Part shown: positions 51,921 through 62,507 of the stretch, one piece after another
Numbering within the stretch: the first letter of the stretch is position 1
Layout: every line of letters starts with the position of its first letter
NCBI GenBank assembly: GCA_951812925.1
Contig: OX638368.1
Span: 73,256,422-73,320,421, forward strand
Direction: 5' to 3'
DNA length: 64,000 nt
Origin: Calliopum simillimum
Lineage: Eukaryota > Arthropoda > Insecta > Diptera > Lauxaniidae
Translations under genes and position numbers: made by a program
The notes under the pieces: model-generated
Seen by the model: only the letters and a program-made list of their open reading frames with translations
Databases searched by the model: none
What the model was told of the DNA's origin: nothing

Positions 51921-53780
51921 ATGGCGGGGCGAACTTTATTTCGAAAAAAGGGAGATTTGGTAATCAGATCTAGCTTTTAGAATTTTTATCTACCTTTTAT
52001 TCTTTTTAACTCATTTTTGTTATAAGTGTTCAACACTTTCAGTTATTAGGTTTAGTTTTAGTGTATTTTAAAAGATATCTTATCTATGATAATTGTACTA
52101 TACTTAAAAAAATAATTAAATAAAAAAAAAAAATCGGAAGTGATCGATCTTAGCCTTTTTACAATAATTATTAAAACAAAATAAATAAAAAACAAATAAT
52201 TAAAAAGAAAAATGTTATTAGCAGCACATGATTGCATAAGTATTCAAAATTTGCTATTAAGTTGGAAAGCACAATAAAGCCGAAGGCAGTCCTTGATTAA
52301 AAGCTTCAAAACGCTGTTGCTTTTTTGTGATTTTTAGTCTCGTTTCGTATTACAGAATTAGGAGGAAAGTCAAAATTATGCTTTGGGACCTAAAGTACTT
52401 TTATTTTTGGTTTTAATGAATTCCTTGACCCTTATTAGGCCCCAAAATAGTTTCGTGGACAATAATTGATTCCTCAGTACATACATACATATTTTGTTTG
52501 AAATAGGGTCAACGATGTATATTTTTATCAAGATACACAGTTCGTTACTGTGGTTAGTGGAATTTGTTAAAATTAATAAAATTTTGCTGAAATCGGACAA
52601 ATGATACGTCTAAATACGTTTGTTTTTCAAATTCTGCGCCTGTTTAATATTAAATTTTCAGGAAATCAAACGCAGCGTTGGTATAGCAACATTTTATTCC
52701 GCTTTCAGCAGCTTTATTTGTGTCCAGCGCTTCCGAAATAAAAAAAAAATTGGTGCCCATAATTTTCAAAAATGGTGCACAAAAGTGCCCGTTTCGAGCA
52801 AAACAACTTTTTTTTTTGTTTTGAAAGCGAGCATTAATTTATAGTCCTCTACTTTTTAAATAAATGGTTTATTTTAGTTCAAATTAATTTATTTACAATA
52901 GTCACCTCAATTTGTACTACAACTAGGTATACGTAATTCAATTCAAATATTTTTGGAAATTTGAATTTAGAACGATTTTAAATTTTTCTTTGTTTTATTC
53001 TTGTAAATACGCAATGGTAACGTTTAAAAGTACTCCAATCAGAGTAGAATGTGCACTAAACCAAAGTGAATATCATAGGCCACTTACTCCAAAAATTATA
53101 ATTGAGAGTTAGGAACAGCGGCATACTACAGCTTCAACATTCTGTTCAACGCTTAAGTTAATTTTTTTTTTTCTGGAGAACCAACCACAGGTAGTTTTAA
53201 GTTAAAGCTTGGAGGATTTATAGACTTCACTTATAACTACTTTTTAGACAAAAATTAAAGTTTAAAATTGGAGAAAACAATTTTTTTTTTATAAATTTTT
53301 GGCTTATGTGTAATTTACTTTAAGCAAAATTAAGCAAAAATTGGATTAGTAGAACTAAAGTTATAGCTTTTAAAAAAAAATTCCTTTAAAATTCAATGTT
53401 CTATACCTCCGCCACTGTTGAAAAGTTTTAAAAAACATTTGATTGTGAATTTCTTCAGTATAAAAGGCACTTCAGACTATCTGAGAAGTCATATGCGTTT
53501 TCTTATGTTTTTCTGTATGATTTTTTCTCTGACTGTCAAATTTCAAACTCCGTTATTTTCTAATTTTTTCGCCAATTACAAATTTTGTTCAATAGTTTGA
53601 TATATGTTGCTTGCTTAGTAATAGATTTGCCTTCATAAGCAATAATAGTTATCATTTGAATAATGTTCTTTACTATGTCCATACGTGCGAAAAAAAATAT
53701 GCAAAAAGTGGACGTATATTTTATATAATTTAAAATCAATATATAAATAAATTTGGATCAAAAAGGACATAAAATAACTA
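51921..53780. other. No gene recognised
   Basis: 1.9 kb of AT-rich DNA with short motif-free frames. A segment near 53462 (TTCAGACTATCTGAGAAGTC) recurs inverted at 57925, so part of it is repeated DNA. The left end of the piggyBac remnant should lie somewhere before 53790 but I could not find it. Confidence 0.4.
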
Positions 53781-53798
53781 AAGTCAATGTTGCCTATA

Positions 53799-55183
53799 CA
53801 CGGTGCTTGTGGGAGAATTTAAATCAAATTTTGATGTACCTCGGATTTTTTTGTAAATTCTTATTAAAGATGTGAATAGAAGTTATTCTATGCAAAAAAT
53901 AAAATTATAGAGGTGGCGCTTTTTTAAAGATAATCCCTTTTCCAATTGGGGCATTTTCCCATACAAAAAAATAAAATTTTTTTTTTAACTACATTAAACA
54001 AAAATCAAAATAATCACATTCGATGTGTTTTGCGATGCTTCACGCGAATCCGACCTCAGAATCGCTCTATCGTGTATAGTTTTTGAGATATTCTAATCTA
54101 AAAGCCGAAAAAAGTCGTTTTTTGCCATGTTTTGAAGCTATATAACTATGTAACACATAATTTATTCGTTAAATGTGGTTAAAATACTTGAAAGTCATGA
54201 TCTTTTCCTTTAAAATCTAATTAAAATTATGTTTATATCTTCATGCTTCTAAGAGATATCGTAGACCGAAATGTTGGCTAAGCGGGTTTTTTGCACTTTT
54301 GTGTCTTTTTAGGTTAGGATATCTTTGACGAAAAAAAAGATATCAACATAATTTAAATTAGGTTTTAAAGGCAAAGATTAGGACTTTAAAATTGTTTACC
54401 AGATTTGACGAAACTAAAATTTCTTTCACATTTTAAGCATGTTTAACGAACCGACCATTTTAAAATTTAGCCGTATTGCATACACGTAACAACACTCGGG
54501 GTGTCAAACGGCTGAATTTACAAGTAGTCGGTTCGTTGAACATGTTTAAAATGTGAAAGAAATTTTAATTTCGTTAAATCTGATAAACAACTTTAAAGTC
54601 CTAATCTTTGCCTTTAAAACCTAATTTAAATTATGTTGATATCTTTTTTTTTCGTCAGAGATATCCTAACCTAAAAAGACACAAGAAAAAAAAACCCGTT
54701 TAGCCAATATTTCGGTCTACGATATCTCTTAGAAGCATGAAGATATAAACATAATTTAAATTAGATTTTAAAGGAAAAGATCATGACTTTCAAGTATTTT
54801 AACCACATTTAACGAATAAATGATATGTTACATAGTTATATAGCTTCAAAACATGGCAAAAAACGACTTTTTTCGGCTTTTAGATTAGAATATCTCAAAA
54901 ACTATATACGATAGAGCGATTCTGAGGTCGGATTCGCGTGAAGCATTGCAAAACACATCGAATGTGATTATTTTGATTTTTGTTTAATGTAGTTAAAAAA
55001 AAAAATTTTATTTTTTTGTATGGGAAAATGCCCCAATTGGAAAAGGGATTATCTTTAAAAAAGCGCCACCTCTATAATTTTATTTTTTGCATAGAATAAC
55101 TTCTATTGACATCTATAATGAGAATTTATAAAAAAATCCGAGGTACATCAAAATTTGATTTAAATTCTCCCACAAGCACCGTG
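53799..55183. mobile_element. 1.4-kb foldback, CACGGTG ends, TATA duplication
   Basis: Ends CACGGTGCTTGTGGGAGAAT and reverse complement; TATA at 53795-53798 and 55184-55187. Arms are near-perfect inverted repeats about 54490 and carry the family block ATTCTGAGGTCGGATTCGCG. Outside the duplication the flanks are themselves inverted (CAATGTTGCC on the left, GGCAACATTG on the right), so it landed at the middle of a 24-bp palindrome. Confidence 0.85.
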
Positions 55184-55189
55184 TATAGG

Positions 55190-56110
55190 CAACATTGGGC
55201 ACTTATGGATATATTTCAAATAATTTTATATTTTCCATAATCGTAAAAATTTGCGAGTTTGATTGCGAAAACTCCTCTGATGGAGAGTGGACCAGAAAAA
55301 AAGCAAAATATAGTAAATTTTCAGAATAATATTGAAAAAACCCCACAACAACCCATTGACAGAGGTGAAAATATTGAAGTGAATTTTCTGAAGAGGATAT
55401 TCACGAAGATATGGAAAATGACATTGAACAAAAATAGAAAACGAGATTTTTGATAACATTAACTTTGGAAATTTTAAAATGAGTTGGTATTTCAGGAATT
55501 TTCTTCTGTCTGTAAGTTCAAGAAGAACCATATGAATCATTTTGATAAGGAATATATTCAGGCATTGTCCTACATTCGACCTCCAAAATTTCCAAAAATT
55601 AAAATTTTATAGTGTTTTTCGAAAATGATTTTGCTTCTAATGATCGAATTATAAGATAAACGTTTCTGAGGAGCACTGCTGTGTACAGAATTTGATCTTG
55701 GGGGGTGGGATTTTCACATAAAAAACCAAGAAGAACTATACTGAACACTAAATTTGTGCCGTTATATATGGGTAAAAATTCTTTCTGGGGCGTTTAACTT
55801 CCAAAACTTCCGTGTGCACAGGCCTGCTTAAGAGTAGGAACAACTCGTAATAATTGTCTAGGAAACTGTTTTCTAAGTCAAGAAAAGGAGTTATGTAACT
55901 TAAAAGGACGAGGATCACACTATAAAGCTTTTGGGTAATCCTCGTCCAGCTATTGATAGCTTCAATGAGCACATGGAAGGTGTTGATTTTTCTGATATGT
56001 TGCTGGAACTATACGTGATTAACCATTGTTCCAAGAAATGGTATCTACGCAAAGTATCTTGGTGCATAAATGTATTGTATGTTTTTTATCTCTAACTCAT
56101 ACTTGAGTAT
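55190..56110 (+). pseudogene. piggyBac-like transposase remnant
   Basis: Broken plus-strand frames. An N-terminal acidic/basic stretch lies around 55259-55460. Around 55830-55930 the frame reads NCLGNCFLSQEKELCNLKGR then GSHYKAFG, resembling the (N)RL.......L.KKGRG.y... region. At 55940-56060 it reads IDSFNEHMEGVDFSDMLLEL and YVINHCSKKWYLRKVSWCIN, matching the highly conserved YN.hMGGVDl.Dqll..Y.i.rkskKW motif. G of GGVD is E here. The rest of the DDD core is not readable. It would cut and paste at TTAA. Confidence 0.75.
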
Positions 56111-56119
56111 AAAGTCAAT

Positions 56120-56275
56120 ATGCAATGACTTTTATCTCTTTCAAAGACACTTCCGTTTGAGTTCCTACTCCAAAGGTCTTTTTCAGGTGACTTTTGATTT
56201 ACCTTTCTAAGCTGCCTTGTGGATGCCACTCAAGTTCTGAAAATTTGGTCTTCAGATCGCTTTTAGGTGTAATTC
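56120..56275 (-). pseudogene. LINE C fragment (C-terminal codons)
   Basis: DNA aligns by eye to 44200-44340: GCCTTGTGGATGCCACTCAA against GCCTTGTGGATTCCACTCAA. On the minus strand it reads LEWHPQGS and, after shifts, EIKVIA, as in LINE C. It has no frame of its own and lies just after the piggyBac remnant. Confidence 0.7.
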
Positions 56276-56590
56276 AGAGTTTGGGATACCATAGATATAT
56301 AAAATATGATAAAACAGGAACTTTCAGTTAGATATAGCTGATGAACTACTTCAACACTTCAAATAGAACAGCACCTATACACAAGAGAGCAAATTTGACA
56401 CCTGCTCCAACTAAAACCCCTCCAAACTTCTATTATAATTTTACACTATGGACCCTGAAAACCTATTGAGACTTCAGCGCAATATATATTGGAGAAAAAT
56501 GGGTATCAAATTGTAAACAAATTTCTATTCAAATTCAATATAAAAACTGCATTGTTCATTAATTTTATTTTACAAAGTTTACCAGCAATG
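56276..56590. other. No gene recognised
   Basis: AT-rich DNA, probably the 3' untranslated part of the piggyBac remnant. Confidence 0.35.
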
Positions 56591-56614
56591 ACCAATGTTG
56601 CTTATAGGCAACAT
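56591..56614. repeat. Subterminal palindrome of the piggyBac remnant
   Basis: CAATGTTGCTTATAGGCAAC is nearly identical to the palindrome split by the foldback at 53799-55183, here unbroken. The two copies probably lie near opposite ends of one piggyBac element. Confidence 0.6.
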
Positions 56615-56731
56615 CTTCTAGAGACCAAACTAGGATATGCAGGACCTTGAAATTAATACTATTTGTTTTTTAGGTCTACATTTGCAACTGTATAGCCTCA
56701 AAAAAATTTTAAGTCCCCCCAAATTAATTCG

Positions 56732-56753
56732 GGCACGAAAGGGTTAATTTCTA
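56732..56753. repeat. Right piggyBac terminus with TTAA
   Basis: CGGGCACGAAAGGGTTAA is the reverse complement of a standard piggyBac-type end, TTAACCCTTTCGTGCCC. It follows the transposase remnant in the expected position. Confidence 0.7.
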
Positions 56754-56940
56754 TTGTTGAAATTGTTTTAATTTTTTATTTTTCAAACAACATAAAAAAA
56801 TTTGAAAACTCATATGACTTCTCTTTTCAAATAGATTCAAATCTAATGCCAAAATAACTCATATGAGTTTTCTTCTGATAAATCATTTGTGAAAGAAATT
56901 TACATTCACACTATCAGAGTTGCCATATTTGACAACTCAT

Positions 56941-57905
56941 CACGGTGCTCTTGAACAGTCGATAGGTTTTTTGGCTATGTGGAGAAAATCTGTGAATGGG
57001 GTTTCATTTGTATTAGCTTAGTGGTCTGAAAAATGCAAACTTCGAAATCGTAGCTGATCATCCCCGCGAAATATCGCAAAAATACATATCCCATATAAAA
57101 TAAAAAAAATTCGGAAAAAAAAAACGCAACAAACAAACATAAAAATAGTTGTTTTTAATGTATTTTGCAATGCTGAATCCGAATCCAGCCTTAAAATTGC
57201 TGTATCTTATACGGTTTTTGAGATATCTTAGCCTAAACAAGGAAAAAAAAGCTGACGCTATGTTTTATTGTTGTGTTTTGGAGCTATATAACAGGACGTA
57301 TATCCGTAAATTATGATGCAGAAATGGAAAGCTTTAATCAATGTTTTAAACCTAATTCAAATAATGTCGATATCTTTATTTTTCTCGGAGATATCCTAAC
57401 CTAAAAAGTTAAAAAAGTGCAAAAAGCGTGTTTTGTCATTATTTCAGTCTACGATATTTCAGAGAAAAATTAAGTTATTGACATAATTTAAATGCGGTTT
57501 TAAAGAAAAAGATTGTAACTTTCAGATAATGTATCGAATTTTGCGTATGAATGTTCTATATTTTAGTTATATAGCTTCAAAATATAGCAAAAACGGTCTT
57601 TTTTCCTTGTTTAGGCTAAGATATCTCAAAAACTGTATGAGATATAGCAATTTTAAGGCCGGATTCAGATTCAGCATTGCAAAATACATTAAATATAACT
57701 ATTTTTATATTTGTTTGTTGCGTTTTTTTCCGATTTTTTTTTTTTTTTTATATGGGATATGTATTTTTGCGATATTTCGCGGGGATGATCAGCTACGATT
57801 TCGGGGTTTGCATTTTCCAGACCACTAAACTAATACAAATGAAACCCCATTCACAGATTTTCTCCACATAGCCAAAAAACTTATCGACTGTTCAAGAGCA
57901 CCGTG
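56941..57905. mobile_element. 0.97-kb foldback, CACGGTG ends, TCAT duplication
   Basis: Ends CACGGTGCTCTTGAACAG and reverse complement; TCAT at 56937-56940 and 57906-57909. Arms share the block GATATCTTAGCCTAAACAAG and GTATTTTGCAATGCTGAATC with the other CACGGTG elements. The arms are near-perfect around about 57420. No transposase. Confidence 0.85.
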
Positions 57906-57909
57906 TCAT

Positions 57910-58302
57910 AAGAGTTTCTGTATGACTTCTCAGATAGTCTGAAGCAGCTTTAAAACTATAGCTTAGCCCAAATTATAGCCAGTTTTGTTTTTGTTAAAAT
58001 TTCATGAAGCTAAATAAAAATGACCTCCGCCCTTCTAACAAAAAAACTGATATTTCAAGAGGCTGTACAGATAAGAGGAAATTTTTTTCAGGCTTCCTTA
58101 TAACACAAGACGATAGACGTATCCTCTGATATGAGGAATTTGCAAGAAAACTAATACTAATGTCAAAATTTATGACTTCCACCCTTTTAACATTTGCCAA
58201 TACAAATATCTTGGAAATAAATTAAATAGAGACCAATGCTCTCTCAAAGACTCTGAGGATTTAATTTTTGTAGCTTTCTTTTTATACTTAAAGCAACGCT
58301 CA
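57910..58302. other. Probable 3' flank or UTR of LINE D
   Basis: No coding motif. The 3' end of the minus-strand LINE should be here, but no clear tail or target duplication was found. Confidence 0.4.
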
Positions 58303-58313
58303 GGGGTTAGCCC

Positions 58314-60370
58314 CTATAAATGCAATGCACCGTGTTGATTTGCAGAAAAGGAAATGGGTAAGAGAGATGGGGGTAAAGAGGAGTAGTGTCGATGAACATT
58401 TTTCTTGAATCTACCGATGTCACAGCTGCCGGGAAAAACGCTCGCAGAGAGATTATTCCACAACTTGATCGTGCGACCAAAGAAAGAATTATCACGATAG
58501 TGCGATGTTCTGTTAAACACCGTTGCAACGCAATAGGAATGGGCCTGATGAGACGCCCGAGTATCGCGAGAAAATATACGAAATGACGGAACCAGCCCAT
58601 AAATTTCTCTTGAGCACATCCCATGATAATATCTATAAAAAAGGGTAACACACCCAACGTTACGACGGTGTTCAAGAGAGTCAATAGAAGATACATCAAC
58701 CGCATCCCCAATCAATTTCATCGCACGACGTTGAACCCTGTCTAGCAGCTCCAAAGTATTTTTTGGAGCCCCGGCCCAGATGTGCGAATTGTACTCTAGC
58801 TTAGGTCTAATATAGGCGAAATAGATAGTCCGAAGATCAACAGGAGTGAAGTATTTCTTACACCGTTTGAGATAACCTAAGCACTTGGCCGCTTCTTTCG
58901 ACACATCGAATACATGATCTGTCCACCTCAGATCAGATTGAATCGATATGCCCAGAACGTCAAAAGTTGCTGATCTCAGAATATCTACGCCGGCCATATT
59001 GAGGGGTGGAGGGGGACAATCCACTCGTCTGTGAGACAACAGACAGCATTGGGTTTTGCCAGCGTTGAATTCGAGGTCATTTTGAGGTCATTTGTGAGTG
59101 TATCATTCATATACCGCCTTTTTCTTTCAATGTCCTCAGAGCTTGGACGCTTTTTGAAGCAATATAAATGACAAATACTGCTGTCATCTGCAAAGGAGTG
59201 GATTGGATTAATAGTCGATGACAAAAGGTCATCGATGAAAACAAGAAAAAGAGACGGGGATAGGACCGAACCCTGGGGAACTCCAGCGTTAATGGAGTAT
59301 TCATTAGATGTGAAACCGTCTACGACAACACGTATAGAACGGCCACTGCAAAAGCTCGTTATCCAACGAACGAAGGAATCACCGACGCCATATGCAATAA
59401 GTTTTGTTACGAGGGCACTATGCCACACACGATCAAAAGCTTTAGAAATATCCAGAGCAACAACCATACTTTCACCAAGAAGGTGGACACATTGGTTCCA
59501 CCTTTCAGTGACGAACGCCATTAAGTCACCAGTAGAGCGTACTCTCCTGAAGCCATATTGGCGATCATTAAGTAATTCGTTGCGTTCCAGATAATTCATA
59601 AAGTGAAAGTTAATAACACTTTCCATAACTTTGGAAAGCGCTGAGCATATTGCAATGGGCCCATAATTATTAGGGTTGGTAGCCTCGCCTTTTTTGGGAA
59701 CTGGTTGAACATTAGCAATCTTCCAACATGATGGAAATCCACCACAAGTGTAGGAAATGCTAAATAGATTCCGTAATGGACGAGCCAGTGTTGATGCACA
59801 CTTTATCAACACATGGGCTGATATGCCATCCGGCCCTGACGCTGTGTTAATATTCAGATTTGCAAGGACCCTCTTCACTGCCCCAGTTTGAAAGTGGATC
59901 CTTGGCATAGCCGAAAACTTTCTCTCGATGTTGGGCGATGGTTGATTGCTATCAGAAAAGATGCTTGCCAAGAGATTAGCTTTATCAACGGGATCAGTGA
60001 AGATTTGGTCGTTCATTAAGAGAGTTGGAATAGACGATGAAGACTGATTCTTCACTCTCTTAACAAACGACCAAAAGTTTTTACTACCTTTCGGTAGTAA
60101 AAGCATTCTTTTGCGCATGTCAAGTTCGTGAATATGCTTTTCGCGCTGAATCGTGGCATTACAGCGATTTCTAGCCTCATTACGAAGAATTTCAGTATCG
60201 GCGTTCCTGTCAAAACGCCAATTCTGGAATGCTTCCTCTTTGGACCTGACTGCAATCCAGCAAGTCTCATTAAACCAAGAATGGTCCTTAGGTTTAAGGC
60301 TAACTTTTTTTATTGGGTATGAAGGAACTCATAGTAGTAAAATTTCTTCCAGAGCGCAGGTGAAATAAGA
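58314..60370 (-). pseudogene. LINE D ORF2: linker, reverse transcriptase and C-terminus (jockey-type)
   Basis: Upstream linker (60120-60290) reads HSWFNETCWIAVRSKEEAFQ, then NEARNRCNATIQREK. The frame 58985-60118 contains KGSKNFWSFVKRV, SGPDGISAHVLIKCASTLAR, GFPSCWKIANVQPVPKKG (fingers), YGPIAICSALSKVMESVI, VVALDISKAFDRVWHSALV (motif A), YSINAGVPQGSVLSPSLFLV (motif B) and IHSFADDSSICHLYCF, where the catalytic box is FADD. A frameshift near 59040 moves to 58314-59035 with TFDVLGISIQSDLRWTDHVF, LGYLKRCKKYFTPVDLRTIY, FAYIRPKLEYNSHIWAGAP and DSLEHRRNVGCVTLFYRYYH. The RT is nearly intact, so this is one of the younger copies. The endonuclease is missing. Confidence 0.9.
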
Positions 60371-60432
60371 TTTTTGAAGAAAAATTAATTGTGGAATCAA
60401 CAAAATTTTCCGATTTAAAGACAAATTACTAA

Positions 60433-60502
60433 CCTGGCCGGGAGTCGAACCCAGGCTCCCGGGGTATTACTTTTCAAACACTAGACGTTAGACAACTAGG
60501 AT
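60433..60502 (-). other. tRNA-like fragment (SINE or tRNA pseudogene)
   Basis: The minus strand has GGGTTCGACTCCCGG, a T arm with stem CTGGG/CCCGG and a good B box, preceded by TAACGTCTAGTG. No acceptor stem pairs and the anticodon arm is poor, so it is not a working tRNA. Confidence 0.5.
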
Positions 60503-60932
60503 ATTGACCGATATGATGTAGACTTATCTGATGTTGAGATTTAAAGTTTGTATATTAAACAAATTTCTGTTGTTTTTTTTTATAAATATTCTGTGTTCTT
60601 TCTTCCCTTCTTTTGATAAAAAATATAACATACTTAAATTTGGAATCAAAAACGTTGCTTCAAACAAAGTTTGAAAAGTTTTAAAAAATCATACACAATA
60701 AAATAAAAAGAAAAAAAAAAACAAATCAAAAATGTTTTTTCATCATCATTAACATTAATTAAAGCAATCCGTTTTGAGTTTTGGGAACAGTTTGCATAGT
60801 TATTTTTTTTTTTTTGCTTTTAAATCGAAATTGTGAACTTAATAAAAATGAAAATAAAAACTAAGACGTTTTGTCAAATAATTTTGAATGGCAAAATATA
60901 TTTTTTTCATAAAAAAGAAACTTTTCAAAAAA
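60503..60932. other. No gene recognised
   Basis: AT-rich, low-complexity DNA. Confidence 0.4.
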
Positions 60933-61390
60933 CGCACTCATCTGTTTAATGAAAAAATTATATACCATTCGAAAGTTTAGAGCCTCTACAATATGTTAAA
61001 GTAGGGTTGCCTATTTTTTTCCTGGCAAGGCATAGGTTGCCAGGCTTTAAAAGGTTGACCAAAACCACAAATTTGCACTCATCTGTTTAACGAAAAAATT
61101 ATATACCATTCGAAAACTTAGAGCCTGAACAATATGTTAAAGAAGGGTTGCCTATTTTTTTCCTGCCAAGGCATAGGGTTGCCAGGCTTTAAAAGGTCGA
61201 CCAAAACCACAAATTTGCACTCATCTGTTTAATGAAAAAATTATATACCATTCGAAAACTTAGAGCCTTTACAATATGTTAAAGTAGGGTTGCCTATTTT
61301 TTTCCTGGCTAGGCATAGGGTTGCCAGGCTTTAAAAGGTCAGTCAATACCACAAATTTGCACTCATCTGTTTAATAAATAAATTTTGTGT
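60933..61390 (+). repeat. 142-bp tandem repeat, about 3.2 units
   Basis: Units start GCACTCATCTGTTTAA at 60933, 61075, 61217 and 61359. Each holds ATTATATACCATTCGAAA, AGGGTTGCCTATTTTTTTCC and GGTTGCCAGGCTTTAAAAGG. Confidence 0.9.
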
Positions 61391-61617
61391 TAAAATAAAG
61401 ATAGTTTCATTGCGAACACGGTGATACAGGGTTGCTTGTGAAAAACCTGTTTTAAGCCAGGGTTGCCGAGCTTTAAGAAATGAAATATTAGTACAAATGA
61501 AAATGTGCGACAGAGAGATCCGAGCGAACTATTTGGTTAGGATGTATACTTATCTTGAAAATTTTATTTGTTATATCATCAGGAGACTAAAAACAAACAA
61601 GATTATGTTTTATTATA

Positions 61618-61761
61618 TCGTTGCCTGAGTTCTCTTTTGCCCCATACGCATATTTGTTAAAAACACAAAAGCAAATAACTTGTGTTTGTGTCGACACGAG
61701 TTATGTGATTTTGCTTTCATAACGAATATGCGTATGGGGCAAAAGAGAATTCAGACGACGA
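61618..61761. mobile_element. 144-bp hairpin MITE, TCGTTG/CGACGA ends, TA duplication
   Basis: Arms CTCTTTTGCCCCATACGCAT and its complement nearly fill the element. Comparison with the uninterrupted right arm shows a clean insertion with TA on both sides. Confidence 0.8.
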
Positions 61762-62127
61762 TATCTTTTTACATTTCGAAAAATTAAGAAAAATTTTCAA
61801 TTACGTTACGTTTTATTCTGTAGATCGCAAAAAAATATCACACTTAAATATAAATTGAGGCTGAACACACATAGAACATTCTCGCTACGGTAAAAACAAT
61901 AACAATATAGAGCTAATTTTAATTGTGGAAGACCCTGGCAAGTTGTGGGACTATGTCTCCGCCATTAAATTTAATAACAAAAAAAATAAAGTGGTTTATG
62001 TTGACTATATAAAAATTATACTAATTTTATGAACTTTTAGTCATTATTTGCAAGAATCTTAAATTCTATGCATTTTTCAACTTAGAAAATCATGACAATT
62101 AGGATAAGAGAAAAAAACTACTAAACA

Positions 62128-62180
62128 TGGCAATGGTGACATATGTTTCGGTTACCGGCACGTAACCATCATCAGATCAA
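62128..62180 (-). ncRNA. Candidate hammerhead ribozyme (degenerate stem I)
   Basis: On the minus strand: CTGATGA (62169-62175), stem II GGTTAC/GTAACC with a 6-nt loop, GAAA (62146-62149), minimal stem III CATATG (62140-62145), cleavage triplet GTC. Stem I pairs poorly (TGAT opposite ACCA), so activity is doubtful. Confidence 0.6.
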
Positions 62181-62507
62181 TTTATGTTTTTATTTAATTT
62201 ATTTTAAATTAAATAAATAACAATTGAAGACTTAGTCCCACAACTTGCCACGGTCTTCCACAATTAAAATTAGCTCTATATTGTTATTGTTGTTAAAGTA
62301 GCGAGAATGTTCTATGTATGTCCAGCCTCAATTTATATTTAAGTGTGATATTATTTTGCGATCTACAGAATAAAATGTTACGTAATTGAAAATTTTTTTA
62401 ATTTTTAGAAATGTAAAAAGATATTATAATAAAACATAATCTTGTTTGCTTTTAGTCTCCTGATGATATAACAAATAAAAATTTCAAGATAAGTATATGT
62501 ACATTAG

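Larger units (their letters stand above)
61545..62490. mobile_element. Palindrome with hammerhead-like centre
   Basis: Left arm 61545-61960 and right arm 62225-62490 are inverted repeats (ATCATCAGGAGACTAAAA with complement; CTCAATTTATATTTAAGTGT with complement). The unpaired centre (61961-62224) carries the hammerhead motif at 62128-62180. A MITE interrupts the left arm. The layout resembles 23806-24300. Confidence 0.7.

Noticed and set aside
60433..60502. A working tRNA gene
   Set aside because: The T arm is good, but the acceptor stem and anticodon arm do not form.
60933..61390. CRISPR array
   Set aside because: Units are contiguous 142-bp tandem repeats without unique spacers, in a eukaryotic context.
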